Shown here: in pieces, positions 1 through 6,704 of the stretch
How positions within the stretch are numbered: the first letter of the stretch is position 1
How the letters are laid out: each line of letters begins with the position of its first letter
NCBI GenBank assembly: GCA_041846495.1
Contig: JBGZEX010000018.1
Span: 1 to 8,655 of the forward strand
Reading direction: 5' to 3'
Length of the DNA: 8,655 nt
Source of the DNA: JBGZEX01 sp041846495
GTDB lineage: Bacteria; Bacteroidota; Bacteroidia; Bacteroidales; Marinifilaceae
Notes under the pieces: model-generated
Database searches by the model: none
What the model saw: only the letters and a program-made list of their open reading frames with translations
Told to the model about the DNA's origin: nothing
Translations under genes and position numbers: made by a program

Positions 1-1
1 C

Positions 2-751
2 ACTCCCTTTGACATATTCTATAAAGCTGTTTTTGCTAACACATTGAAAGATTACACGCAAATTGAGAATAATGCGGCTTCCCATCATTTTAATCTGGCT
101 ACAACCTATCCCGGATTATTATGTGGTTCAGGCTATACGCACGATAGTAATGCAAAAGGCGATATCAAGATAGGCTTTTATTTTGACCATACAACCGGAC
201 AACCTGTTATTCCGGGCAGTTCCATCAAAGGAGTATTGAAAAGTGTGTTTGAGAACGAAAAAGATCAAACTGATCAAACCTCGTTGGATACGATAAAATT
301 CATTCTTGAAGAGGTAAAAAAGAGATGTACCGATGAACAGAATAAGAACGCATGGGAAAACATGCTGAAGAATATCGATATCGAAGCATTAAAAACGTTG
401 AAAGATGATATTTTTGGCAAACAAGATGCCGAAGGGAAAGATGTGTTTTTCGATGCTGTCATCAACATTGAAAAAACGGGAAAAAGCAAGAAGTTCCTTG
501 CCAGTGACTTTATCACACATCATCCCGATCCTCTAAAAAATCCGACTCCATTGATGTTCATAAAAGTATTGCCGGGCATTACATTTGAATTTAGGTTCAA
601 ACTAACGGATAGTACGGTTGAAATTAAATCGAACAACGGAGTAAGGAAAATCTCTTTAAATGCTAACCAAAAAGCGCAACTTTTTCAAGAAATCATACTC
701 ACTGTCGGCGTTGGCGCCAAGACCAATGTGGGTTACGGGCAGTTCGAATAG
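2..751 (+). CDS. cmr6: Cmr6, RAMP-family subunit of a type III-B CRISPR effector complex (5' end outside window)
   Basis: Probable Cmr6, a RAMP (RRM-fold) protein that caps the backbone of the cytoplasmic Cmr complex, which uses crRNA to cleave target RNA. The frame is open to the left edge (it reads TPFDIFYKAVFANTLKDYTQ from base 2), so the TTG at 44 is not the real start and the gene begins upstream. Visible family marks are PGLLCGSGYTH (about residues 37-47 of the visible part), the stretch GFYFDHTTGQPVIPGSSIKG typical of the RAMP fold, and a C-terminal glycine-rich loop, GVGAKTNVGYGQFE. An acidic/lysine-rich insert lies between. GC is low (23 of 60 bases in 481-540). The other cmr genes should lie upstream on the same strand. 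Downstream is a broken reverse transcriptase. Whether the complex is complete cannot be seen. Cmr6 is preferred over Cmr4 or Cmr1 from the motif set, but that is by eye. Confidence 0.82.
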   Translation, partial: TPFDIFYKAVFANTLKDYTQIENNAASHHFNLATTYPGLLCGSGYTHDSNAKGDIKIGFYFDHTTGQPVIPGSSIKGVLKSVFENEKDQTDQTSLDTIKFILEEVKKRCTDEQNKNAWENMLKNIDIEALKTLKDDIFGKQDAEGKDVFFDAVINIEKTGKSKKFLASDFITHHPDPLKNPTPLMFIKVLPGITFEFRFKLTDSTVEIKSNNGVRKISLNANQKAQLFQEIILTVGVGAKTNVGYGQFE

Positions 752-796
752 CCGCAAGACTTTTGTCGAGCGTTCTTTGACATACTGAAAAGAAAC

Positions 797-1011
797 ATGG
801 GTAACGTGTTATTTGAGAGGTTGTGTACGGTCGGACAGCTGATGTCGGCCTGGAAGCGTGTGAAAGCCAGGAACAGTGCCGGGGGTATCGACGGCCTTAC
901 CGTCATTGAGTTTGACGCGGACATGGTCGTATGTGCGTTATGCCGACGATTTTATCATCTTGTGCAAAACACAGGACCGAGTCCATCAGGGAAGAGGCAA
1001 TGTCTTTTCTG
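797..1011 (+). pseudogene. Remnant of a reverse transcriptase (probably CRISPR-associated RT or RT-Cas1)
   Basis: Three pieces of one reverse transcriptase remain. Piece 1 (797-925) starts at ATG and reads LFERLCTVGQLMSAWKRVKA followed by GGIDGLTVIEF, the RT0/RT1 region of group II-intron-like RTs. Piece 2 (930-983), in another frame, reads YVRYADDFIILCKTQDRV, which holds the catalytic YADD of motif 5. Piece 3 (979-1011), in a third frame, reads ESIREEAMSFL, the helix normally following YADD. In intact enzymes roughly 150-200 residues separate pieces 1 and 2, so an internal deletion occurred, plus at least one further frameshift, and everything after is gone. The palm lacks its first catalytic Asp motif, so no activity is possible. 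GC here is high (37 of 60 in 841-900), unlike cmr6. The position directly after cmr6 on the same strand, and GGIDG rather than the AGVDG common in intron RTs, suggest a CRISPR adaptation RT; a group II intron remnant is the alternative. Bases 1012-1120 show nothing coding. Confidence 0.8.
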
Positions 1012-1120
1012 TTCCGTTTTTATAATAATTCCTAACATTTTTCAAAGATAAACTTTTCAGGAGGATTTCGGTAAATTTTAACACCGGATAGATTTACGAT
1101 ACCTCCACTATGCGAAATTA

Positions 1121-1141
1121 TAAAAATTCTTCGGGAAGAAT
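1121..1141 (-). terminator. Rho-independent terminator of the transporter operon
   Basis: Read on the minus strand, ATTCTT-CCCG-AAGAAT forms a 6-bp stem with a 4-base loop and is followed directly by TTTTTA. It starts 2 bases after the stop codon of the outer-membrane barrel gene, the expected place for the end of this operon. The stem is short and AT-rich, so termination may be partial. The plus strand lacks a T-run after the hairpin, so it should not stop transcripts from the CRISPR side. Confidence 0.6.
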
Positions 1142-1143
1142 AC

Positions 1144-2436
1144 CTAAAAACTATAGTTAGCCTTTATCCAGATTTCGGAATTATTCTTATAGATTCCGAA
1201 TATCCCTTTACCGCCTCCGAACCAATCGTACCCTCCCATCAGGTGAATCTGGTCGGAAAGCGCATAATCGGCCGTTATACGGGAAAACCAACCTTTGTTG
1301 TTGAAATCGAAATACGTGAAATTCGAAAGTTTAAAGACATTGTTGAAAAGGGTCTTGGATATATTGAATGTGAGGAGATAAGTGCGCTTGGGAACGGCAA
1401 CAAAGGATTCATATCCGAATATGCGCTCCGAAGAAAACTGTGCCGTCAACATCCAGTCTCCCGGGGCATACCAATCGATTCCCGCCAGCCAGTTGAGAGT
1501 GTTGAATCCTTTTTGAGATTCCCCACTCTCGCTGACATAGCCGAAATGTTTGCTCATATTGAAAGCCGCTTCGCCGCGAAAGACGAATTGTCCCACAGGT
1601 TTGGAAAAATCCCCTCCTAAAAATCCCATACGGTAATAACGAGGAGAGGCTTCAATCCCCAATACCGTGGATTTATATTCTATCACCGGCATTTTATTCC
1701 ATGTATGCAAAGCCGCCAAAGCGAAATCCATTCCCGGAAGCGTAAAACTCAATCTCCCTCCGTATTCCGTATTTGCAAGGCGGAAACCGGAATTTCCTTT
1801 CCCTTCTTTCCACACTACAGGCAAAAGAGTGTTTGCCGGAAGAATATTCCACGGATTACCCGCCTCCACCGGCAAAACGAATCCTTCGAATACGGGCAGG
1901 ACGACCGTCTCGAATTTTATCTTATCGTTATAAAGAAAAAAACGGATACCATTCACGGGCATACGAATATCATCGTAATCCTGAGCTAAAAATTCGGTCA
2001 TATCCATAGGAGATACGAGATCCGTAATGCGCACCCCGTCCGCAGCGCCCCAGATTACAAGTTGCCGTCCCGCCCGCAATCCCCAATTGGATGCCCGGTA
2101 ATCCAAATAAGCCTCCCTCAAGCAAAATCCGGTACGTTCTTTCAACAAAGCATTATAGGAGGCATTGAAGGATACGAAAAACGAAGCTCCGTCCATTCTG
2201 CCGTCCACTTCCCCTCGAAACCGCGTACGCGAACTCATAAAATCGTTCGGAGATTTCACCCGCAATGCATGGTAGGTATCCATAAAGCCCTTTACCCTGA
2301 ATGTAGAATTTCCCTGTGCACATATATAACTTCTGCCGAAAACCGGAATGATTGAAATAAAACACAGGAGAAATCTCAACATACGAATCATAGAGGCCTT
2401 CATCCGGCATATTGCCACATTATTTTTCATTATCAA
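1144..2436 (-). CDS. Outer-membrane beta-barrel protein (DUF1302-like), last gene of the RND transport operon
   Basis: Predicted outer-membrane barrel. A hydrophobic signal segment (about residues 19-41, LRFLLCFISIIPVFGRSYICAQG) is followed by repeated short amphipathic strands rich in Tyr, Trp, Phe and Gly. The protein ends in ...IWIKANYSF, a terminal aromatic residue as usual for BAM-assembled barrels. The stretch LREAYLDYRASNWGLRAGRQ then VIWGAADGVRITDLVSPMDM resembles DUF1302-type barrels, which in Proteobacteria are encoded beside RND exporters and LolA-like (DUF1329-type) periplasmic proteins. That matches the neighbours here. The substrate is unknown; it probably provides the outer-membrane exit or acceptor. 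The first ATG would give an unusually long 18-residue lead before the signal helix. ATG at 2403 (residue 12), 2391 (16) or 2382 (19) gives a more normal signal peptide. It lies 83 nt after the LolA-like gene, separated by a small stem-loop. Confidence 0.75.
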   Translation of the reverse strand: MIMKNNVAICRMKASMIRMLRFLLCFISIIPVFGRSYICAQGNSTFRVKGFMDTYHALRVKSPNDFMSSRTRFRGEVDGRMDGASFFVSFNASYNALLKERTGFCLREAYLDYRASNWGLRAGRQLVIWGAADGVRITDLVSPMDMTEFLAQDYDDIRMPVNGIRFFLYNDKIKFETVVLPVFEGFVLPVEAGNPWNILPANTLLPVVWKEGKGNSGFRLANTEYGGRLSFTLPGMDFALAALHTWNKMPVIEYKSTVLGIEASPRYYRMGFLGGDFSKPVGQFVFRGEAAFNMSKHFGYVSESGESQKGFNTLNWLAGIDWYAPGDWMLTAQFSSERIFGYESFVAVPKRTYLLTFNISKTLFNNVFKLSNFTYFDFNNKGWFSRITADYALSDQIHLMGGYDWFGGGKGIFGIYKNNSEIWIKANYSF

Positions 2437-2477
2437 AAATTTTTATAATCTCCCCCCTTATCGAAAAACTCCGACTA

Positions 2478-2502
2478 CCCGACAATCGAACGACTCGTCG
2501 GG
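2478..2502 (-). promoter_or_regulatory. Intergenic stem-loop between the LolA-like and barrel genes
   Basis: CCCGAC (2478-2483) and GTCGGG (2497-2502) form a perfect 6-bp GC-rich stem with a 13-base loop. On the minus strand a TTTTT run follows only after about 9 further bases, so this is not a classical terminator. It could be an mRNA processing or stability element, or a weak attenuator, that sets the ratio of barrel to upstream proteins. It is supported only by the inverted repeat and its intergenic position. Confidence 0.35.
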
Positions 2503-2519
2503 AAAATAAGGAACGCTCA

Positions 2520-3311
2520 TTAAAAACTTCCCTTCTCCAAAGTAACGACACTGAACTTCGTTTCTTCCGCTGGTATATTATACTTAGGGTTATCGATCTC
2601 TATAACGGTGCGATGTCCCGTCTGCACATTGGACATTTCCATCCTACGGGCCAACCAAAAGCCGTCCACCTCGGAAATATCCGACAATTCGAGTTTTCGG
2701 TGCAGTTTGCCTATCTTATCGTAATACTCCACCTTCACGGGGATGAGGCAATCTTGACGTATCCAAGCGATTTTTCTGGAAAAAATATCGCGACTGTCTT
2801 TGGGTATGGAATTCAATTTCCAACATTTATGCCCGTCGAGCATTTCTTCCCCGACGAGGGTATGGGTATCCTCATCCACATTGCGACGGCCCATATCGTC
2901 GTAAGTGAAGTCGCTACCCATAAAATAATCCTTCTTTGCCGAGGCACCGCTTATACGCCGCGTCTTTTTCATCGCAGGCAGATACAGCCATTTATCATCG
3001 TCCTTACCGGTTTCGTCGTAATCCCAGGTAAGAAACCCCGTCCCTTTCACATCCCCGGGATAAAGAAAAAACATAATGGTTTTCCGGTCTTTCTTATCTT
3101 TACCCACATCTATGGAATAAGAAATCAAACGGCGTTCGCGCACACTTCCGCGTTTATTGATAAGTTTCATCGTCATTTCGGATTGACGGGTATCCCCGTC
3201 GGGACGGTCTTTTACCCTTTGAGCGATTTCACGTCCCGTCAGTGTTTGAGCACGGACAAACCTAACCGTAAATATTAAAACGGTGAGCATAATACAAATC
3301 TTCAATTTCAT
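2520..3311 (-). CDS. Periplasmic LolA-like protein (outer membrane lipoprotein-sorting protein family)
   Basis: A 263-residue exported protein. The signal peptide is MKLKICIMLTVLIFTVRFVRA with likely cleavage before QT (residue 22). The mature part shows hallmarks of the LolA-like 'outer membrane lipoprotein-sorting' family found beside RND exporters: YPGDVKGTGFLTW (84-96), DKWLYLPAMKKTRRI (107-121) and KKDYFMGSDFTYDDM (126-140). A late segment (IPVKVEYYDKIGKLHRKLEL) forms the last strands of the half-barrel. Members fold like LolA/LolB and are thought to shield lipid-like ligands in the periplasm. True LolA is shorter and has a different sequence, so this is a dedicated carrier for the operon rather than the housekeeping lipoprotein carrier. 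The ATG at 3311 is preceded by AAGAAGAT and a possible promoter. Its place between the inner-membrane RND and the outer-membrane barrel genes fits a ferrying role (inference). Confidence 0.82.
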   Translation of the reverse strand: MKLKICIMLTVLIFTVRFVRAQTLTGREIAQRVKDRPDGDTRQSEMTMKLINKRGSVRERRLISYSIDVGKDKKDRKTIMFFLYPGDVKGTGFLTWDYDETGKDDDKWLYLPAMKKTRRISGASAKKDYFMGSDFTYDDMGRRNVDEDTHTLVGEEMLDGHKCWKLNSIPKDSRDIFSRKIAWIRQDCLIPVKVEYYDKIGKLHRKLELSDISEVDGFWLARRMEMSNVQTGHRTVIEIDNPKYNIPAEETKFSVVTLEKGSF

Positions 3312-3329
3312 ATCTTCTTAAATTAAAAC

Positions 3330-3358
3330 CAAACATATCGTCGTATACAAACATTCAA
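3330..3358 (-). promoter_or_regulatory. Possible internal promoter ahead of the LolA-like gene
   Basis: On the minus strand TATGTTTG (3330-3337) matches the Bacteroidota -7 element TAnnTTTG. A TTG (3356-3358) lies 18 bases upstream, near the usual 19-21 spacing of the -33 element. The implied leader would be only about a dozen bases. If used, the LolA-like and barrel genes could be made independently of the RND gene. Weak evidence: a short motif in AT-rich DNA. Confidence 0.3.
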
Positions 3359-3383
3359 AACCTCGGATTCGATGTCATCTATC

Positions 3384-3548
3384 TTATTTTCCCATAAACA
3401 CTGAAATCGGATTGTCGTTAGGATAACGAACAAGGCTGCAAATTCCGCTCTCGGTAAAAAGGGAATAATATATAATGTTTTTGTTCGACATTTCACGGTG
3501 CCCGTTCACCTGCGAACGGACGGCAACATCATTTTGTGCAGCATTCAT
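3384..3548 (-). CDS. Small hypothetical protein overlapping the end of the 4-helix membrane gene
   Basis: An open frame of 54 codons starts with ATG at 3548, inside the last codons of the upstream gene (overlap 20 nt, different frame), and ends TAA at 3384-3386. A shorter start, ATG at 3491, gives 35 residues beginning MSNKNIIYYSLFTESG and ending RYPNDNPISVFMGK. It occupies most of the 217-nt gap before the LolA-like gene, on the same strand as the operon. The residue mix of the C-terminal part looks like ordinary protein, with no signal peptide or membrane helix, so a cytosolic product is likely if it is made. I do not recognise the family. No clear ribosome binding site is visible; the overlap would allow translational coupling. 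A decayed tail of an older gene is the main alternative. Confidence 0.4.
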   Translation of the reverse strand: MNAAQNDVAVRSQVNGHREMSNKNIIYYSLFTESGICSLVRYPNDNPISVFMGK

Positions 3549-3957
3549 CGGTATGGGCTTTGCCTTTTAGTGATTTCCACAAGGTAATCGTCAACATGAT
3601 ATTGACCGTCAATACAAAAGCAAGCAATACGATTTGTGCAATACTGAACGGCTCCTCTCCGCATGTGGCGATAAGGTGGTAGGTATTGAACAAACACAAT
3701 AACGAAGCCCAAAGGGAACTGAACCATACGAAACCTTTAGCGGTTATAAAGACAGTGAGCATCGCTATCAACAAAGGCAGAATCTCGAATACGATATGAG
3801 CGACGGTAAAAACCGCAGGTTCGGACCCGTCCGTATCGGGCAATTGAAGTTTCGCACCGAAAAATATACCGTCCAATGCAAAAACCGAATGCATTACGAT
3901 TCCCACAGCCATCAACATCCAAAGGATGGCGACTTTAAATTGATTGTTTTTTTCCAT
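3529..3957 (-). CDS. Four-helix inner-membrane protein of unknown function
   Basis: A 142-residue protein with four predicted membrane helices, about residues 9-28, 49-71, 75-97 and 105-127, and no cleavable signal. One histidine lies in or near each of the first three helices: H23 (MHSVF), H54 (VAHIVFE) and H94 (TYHLIA). A Cys pair sits near the C-terminus (ECCTK, C139-C140). A polar loop (DTDGSEPAV) joins helices 1 and 2. I cannot assign a family. It lies 81 nt after the RND gene on the same strand and is probably cotranscribed, so it may be an accessory subunit or work on the same substrate. Histidines placed in helices can bind haem or metal, but this is speculation from position only. 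The downstream small frame overlaps its end. The ATG at 3957 is preceded by AT-rich sequence with no Shine-Dalgarno, normal for Bacteroidota. Confidence 0.7.
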   Translation of the reverse strand: MEKNNQFKVAILWMLMAVGIVMHSVFALDGIFFGAKLQLPDTDGSEPAVFTVAHIVFEILPLLIAMLTVFITAKGFVWFSSLWASLLCLFNTYHLIATCGEEPFSIAQIVLLAFVLTVNIMLTITLWKSLKGKAHTDECCTK

Positions 3958-4038
3958 GATAAATATTATTAGTTGTGTTTAATTAATCGAGCATTGTATG
4001 AGAATTGATTTTCGTCTCCATACGTCTTCCTGCAGTCG

Positions 4039-6399
4039 TCATTCCGCACCCGAGGATTCCCGCTCTCTGCCGAAAATCGCAAATTGCCTGAATAATACGG
4101 GAGTAATACAAAGGTCTGCCAGTAAAGCCGAAAGCACTCCCGCTATCGAAAGCACTCCCATATGAATAAACGACAGACTTCGGGAGGTGGCGTACATTGC
4201 AAAATTAGCGGCTATCACAAAACTCGTCAGTACGATAGGAGTACCTACGATACGGAAAGTTCTGAGAATGGCGGAACGGTAATTGCCCCGGCGGTCGAAC
4301 TCCAGATGCCCGTGATTGATAAAATGTATGGTATCGTCCACGGCCAGTCCCAAAATCATGGGCATAATAGTGGCGGTCATCATATCCAACGGATATCCCA
4401 TCCACCCCATAAGTCCTCCGACCACCAAGGCGGGAGTCACATTGGGTATGAGTCCGATAAGTCCGATACGCACACTTCCGAAGACCAGCATCATCAACAC
4501 GCCTATCACCAAAAGAGCGATGCCGAAAGAGGATATCTGTCCTCTTGCCACATACTGCATCATGGCTGTAAACTGAGGTATGCTCCCGACGGCCGTCACA
4601 TGAGCTCCGGGATAAAGTTCCCGGGCGAAAAGAGTGACGGCTTCCAATTCCCGTTCGTTTTCTCCGGAATTATAGGCATTCATTTCCACCATAAGGCGAA
4701 GGCGGCGGTATTCGTAATCTATCCAGTACTCCGCCTCGCTTCCGCCGGCATTTTCATAAAGCAAAAGAAGTTGCGCAATTTCCTCGGGATTACCGGGTAC
4801 GGCATAATAAGCCTCATCCCCTTCATTCAAGGTTTGATTCATATCTTTAAGGATATTGAGGATGGAGGTCGTGCGTTTTGTATGCGGCAAGCGGGAAACA
4901 TAACGGGAAAGACTGTCCAATTTATGCAGAGCCTCGGGCATTTTGGCCATTCCGTCTTCAGGCAAATCGAGCATTATATCGTATGAATACACCGAACCCA
5001 ATTCACTTTCTCCCACTTCTAAAAGGTCTTTCACATAAGCGATTTTTCGCCCCATAGTCTTCTCGACATCAAAAGCCGTTTCCATTTTCGTAAACTGATA
5101 AATCAAAACCGCCGTTATAAGGACACTGCCCCCCAATATCCATTTCCCTCGTCTCAAAACACCGGAACCGAAAGACTCCAATCCGCTATCGAGCCGGCTT
5201 CCTCCCCTTTCCAACACTCGGGGATGCGGTTCTCCGTCTCTTCCGAAGGTCAGCATGGCCGGCATGACGGTAAGTGTAATAAGAAAAGTGAGCATGACAC
5301 TGGAAGAAGTGGCTATACCCACAAAATGCAAGGGTTGCACAGGTACGGCCAAGAAGGAAAGCAGAGCGGCGAAGGTGGTAAGTGCACTGAAAAGCACGGG
5401 CCAGCCCATTTCTCCCACCGTTTCCACCACCGCTTGCCTGCGTTTGCCGTGCAAAAGGAATTGCCGCCGAAAATAGGAATATATGTGTATATTGTAGGCA
5501 ATGGCTACGGCAAATGCCAATAGCATCGGAATCATTATCATGGCGCTATCGATGGAAAACCGCAGATATCCCAAAGCTCCGTACGCCATCACGATAGAAC
5601 CGACGGCAGTTATGAGCGGCACGACAACGCCTCTGAAAGAACGGGTAACCAACAATAATACGATGACGGCCAACAATACCGCCAAACCCATAACTCGCGG
5701 CATCTCCTTGCCTATCCATACGATTTTACGATATGTAACATAAGGCATACCCGTACCCTTAGGATGCAGCGCTGCATATTCGGGTTTTGTAATAATACGA
5801 TGCAATTCCTTACCCGTAAGTGTTTCCGGCGGAAGTTTAGTGTCCTTTTTCCACTCGGATGCCTCGGGAAAGGGACGTAATTTAAGCAATATCCATGTCA
5901 TACGTCCGTCCTTAGACACTAATCTGTCGGCAATATAAGACTTGAGATAAGCCTTACGCCGTATCCCGGCAAGCCCTTCCTCATCCGACGGAATCTCTTC
6001 GGGAACAATCTGCTCTATGGCCATCCCTTCCGGACTGGCCGCCATAAACTCTATATCGGCAAGGGAAGTAATCTTGTCGGCATAAGATATACTATCCAAC
6101 ATCTCATTGGAAAGACGACGGATAAGTTCCAAATTTTCTTTCGTAAATATATTGTCGCATGAAACGAGAACCGCCGCATAATTATCATTCCCGAAAACGG
6201 ATTTGAATTCGTCGGTTTTCAACAATACCGGATCGTCTTCCAAAAAATAACTGTCCCAGGAATCATTGATATTCATAAAACGTATACCGTAAAATCCTAT
6301 GACAAATAAGGCTACAAAAACGCCGAGCATCAGCCAACGTCTCCTTACAATCATTTCGCCCTGCCGGGCAAACCACACATTAATTCTTTCTATTTTCAT
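4039..6399 (-). CDS. RND-superfamily inner-membrane transporter, MMPL/COG1033 type
   Basis: A 786-residue RND exporter with two repeats of one helix plus a large periplasmic loop plus five helices. Repeat 1: helix 22-42, loop to about 235, helix bundle about 236-382. Repeat 2: helix about 418-437, loop to 620, bundle about 622-770. This is the size and layout of the predicted exporters of COG1033, related to MMPL and HpnN lipid or hopanoid transporters; it is shorter than AcrB-type pumps and has no MFP partner in the operon. Repeat 2 has the proton-relay motif GLAVDDTIHFI (D688-D689). The equivalent helix of repeat 1 reads AFAVAIAYNIHIY and has no acidic residue. The likely role is proton-driven extraction of a hydrophobic substrate from the inner membrane, passing it to the LolA-like protein and barrel encoded downstream (inference). 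It is the first recognisable gene after the candidate promoter. A truncated paralogue lies at 7298-8125. Confidence 0.9.
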   Translation of the reverse strand: MKIERINVWFARQGEMIVRRRWLMLGVFVALFVIGFYGIRFMNINDSWDSYFLEDDPVLLKTDEFKSVFGNDNYAAVLVSCDNIFTKENLELIRRLSNEMLDSISYADKITSLADIEFMAASPEGMAIEQIVPEEIPSDEEGLAGIRRKAYLKSYIADRLVSKDGRMTWILLKLRPFPEASEWKKDTKLPPETLTGKELHRIITKPEYAALHPKGTGMPYVTYRKIVWIGKEMPRVMGLAVLLAVIVLLLVTRSFRGVVVPLITAVGSIVMAYGALGYLRFSIDSAMIMIPMLLAFAVAIAYNIHIYSYFRRQFLLHGKRRQAVVETVGEMGWPVLFSALTTFAALLSFLAVPVQPLHFVGIATSSSVMLTFLITLTVMPAMLTFGRDGEPHPRVLERGGSRLDSGLESFGSGVLRRGKWILGGSVLITAVLIYQFTKMETAFDVEKTMGRKIAYVKDLLEVGESELGSVYSYDIMLDLPEDGMAKMPEALHKLDSLSRYVSRLPHTKRTTSILNILKDMNQTLNEGDEAYYAVPGNPEEIAQLLLLYENAGGSEAEYWIDYEYRRLRLMVEMNAYNSGENERELEAVTLFARELYPGAHVTAVGSIPQFTAMMQYVARGQISSFGIALLVIGVLMMLVFGSVRIGLIGLIPNVTPALVVGGLMGWMGYPLDMMTATIMPMILGLAVDDTIHFINHGHLEFDRRGNYRSAILRTFRIVGTPIVLTSFVIAANFAMYATSRSLSFIHMGVLSIAGVLSALLADLCITPVLFRQFAIFGRERESSGAE

Positions 6400-6407
6400 C
6401 GATTTCT

Positions 6408-6593
6408 CTATTTTTTAATTATCGTTCCCTTTTTATTCAAAAGAGAACAATGTTCCCATTCGTTCAAAAAAATATCTCCCCAACAATTTTTCCAAGCGGA
6501 TACATTATAATGACCCGATAAGAAGCGAGCGATTTCCTCTTCCGGCAACTCGTCATAAAAGATAATTTTTCGGATAATGCAATCCTTCGTATT
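6408..6593 (-). pseudogene. Possible decayed or very short coding frame in the RND leader
   Basis: A 61-codon open stretch with no ATG ends TAG at 6408-6410, 8 bases before the RND start codon. Its middle reads KIIFYDELPEEEIARFLSGH then YNVSAWKNCWGDIFLNEWEH. The mix of acidic, hydrophobic and Trp residues looks more protein-like than the competing longer frame from the ATG at 6742, which is Arg/Lys-rich and would begin inside the promoter. Immediately upstream are TGA and TAA stops, and the same frame holds a further open piece higher up (DEELFTVYQEFRKYDI, then TAA). It may be the tail of an old gene broken by frameshifts, or non-coding leader. I do not recognise a family. Confidence 0.28.
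6445..6455. promoter_or_regulatory. Palindrome GAACAATGTTC, candidate operator copy 3
   Basis: A perfect 5+1+5 palindrome in the RND leader, 46 bases before the start codon. It shares the core AACAATGTT exactly with the palindrome at the predicted transcript start (6686-6696) and the pattern GAAC-N3-GTTC with the one in the promoter spacer (6720-6732). Repeated use of the same small palindrome suggests a dimeric repressor or activator site, but the protein is not identified. Confidence 0.4.
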
Positions 6594-6685
6594 TTATCAA
6601 CAACCCGCATGGAAGCGTTTTTAAATATCGTATTTCCGAAATTCTTGATAAACCGTAAAAAGTTCCTCATCTTTTTTCTGTCCTT

Positions 6686-6696
6686 AAACAATGTTT
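6686..6696. promoter_or_regulatory. Palindrome AAACAATGTTT, candidate operator copy 2
   Basis: A perfect 5+1+5 palindrome just downstream of the -7 element at 6705-6712, so it would cover the first transcribed bases. A protein bound here would block initiation. Its centre is 35 bases from that of the related palindrome at 6720-6732. Confidence 0.4.
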
Positions 6697-6704
6697 TGTT
6701 TTTG

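Noticed and set aside
752..1143. A CRISPR array next to cmr6
   Set aside because: I looked for a repeated unit of 25-45 bases and saw none. The only echo is a short TTTGACATA at about 9 and 775, too short and isolated to be a repeat.
2412..3278. A 288-codon plus-strand frame opposite the LolA-like gene
   Set aside because: It is antisense to a clear exported protein, with an odd His/Phe/Ile-rich composition and no domain. It is a shadow of the real gene.
4162..4986. A 274-codon plus-strand frame opposite the RND gene
   Set aside because: Its composition (His, Gly, Ser and Gln-rich) is that of a reverse-strand shadow, and the minus-strand RND protein is unambiguous.
6540..6600. Programmed -1 frameshifting joining the two frames in the RND leader
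   Set aside because: The A- and T-rich runs there do not form a proper X XXY YYZ heptamer in the needed frame, and the upstream frame has no supported start. Decay or non-coding sequence is simpler.
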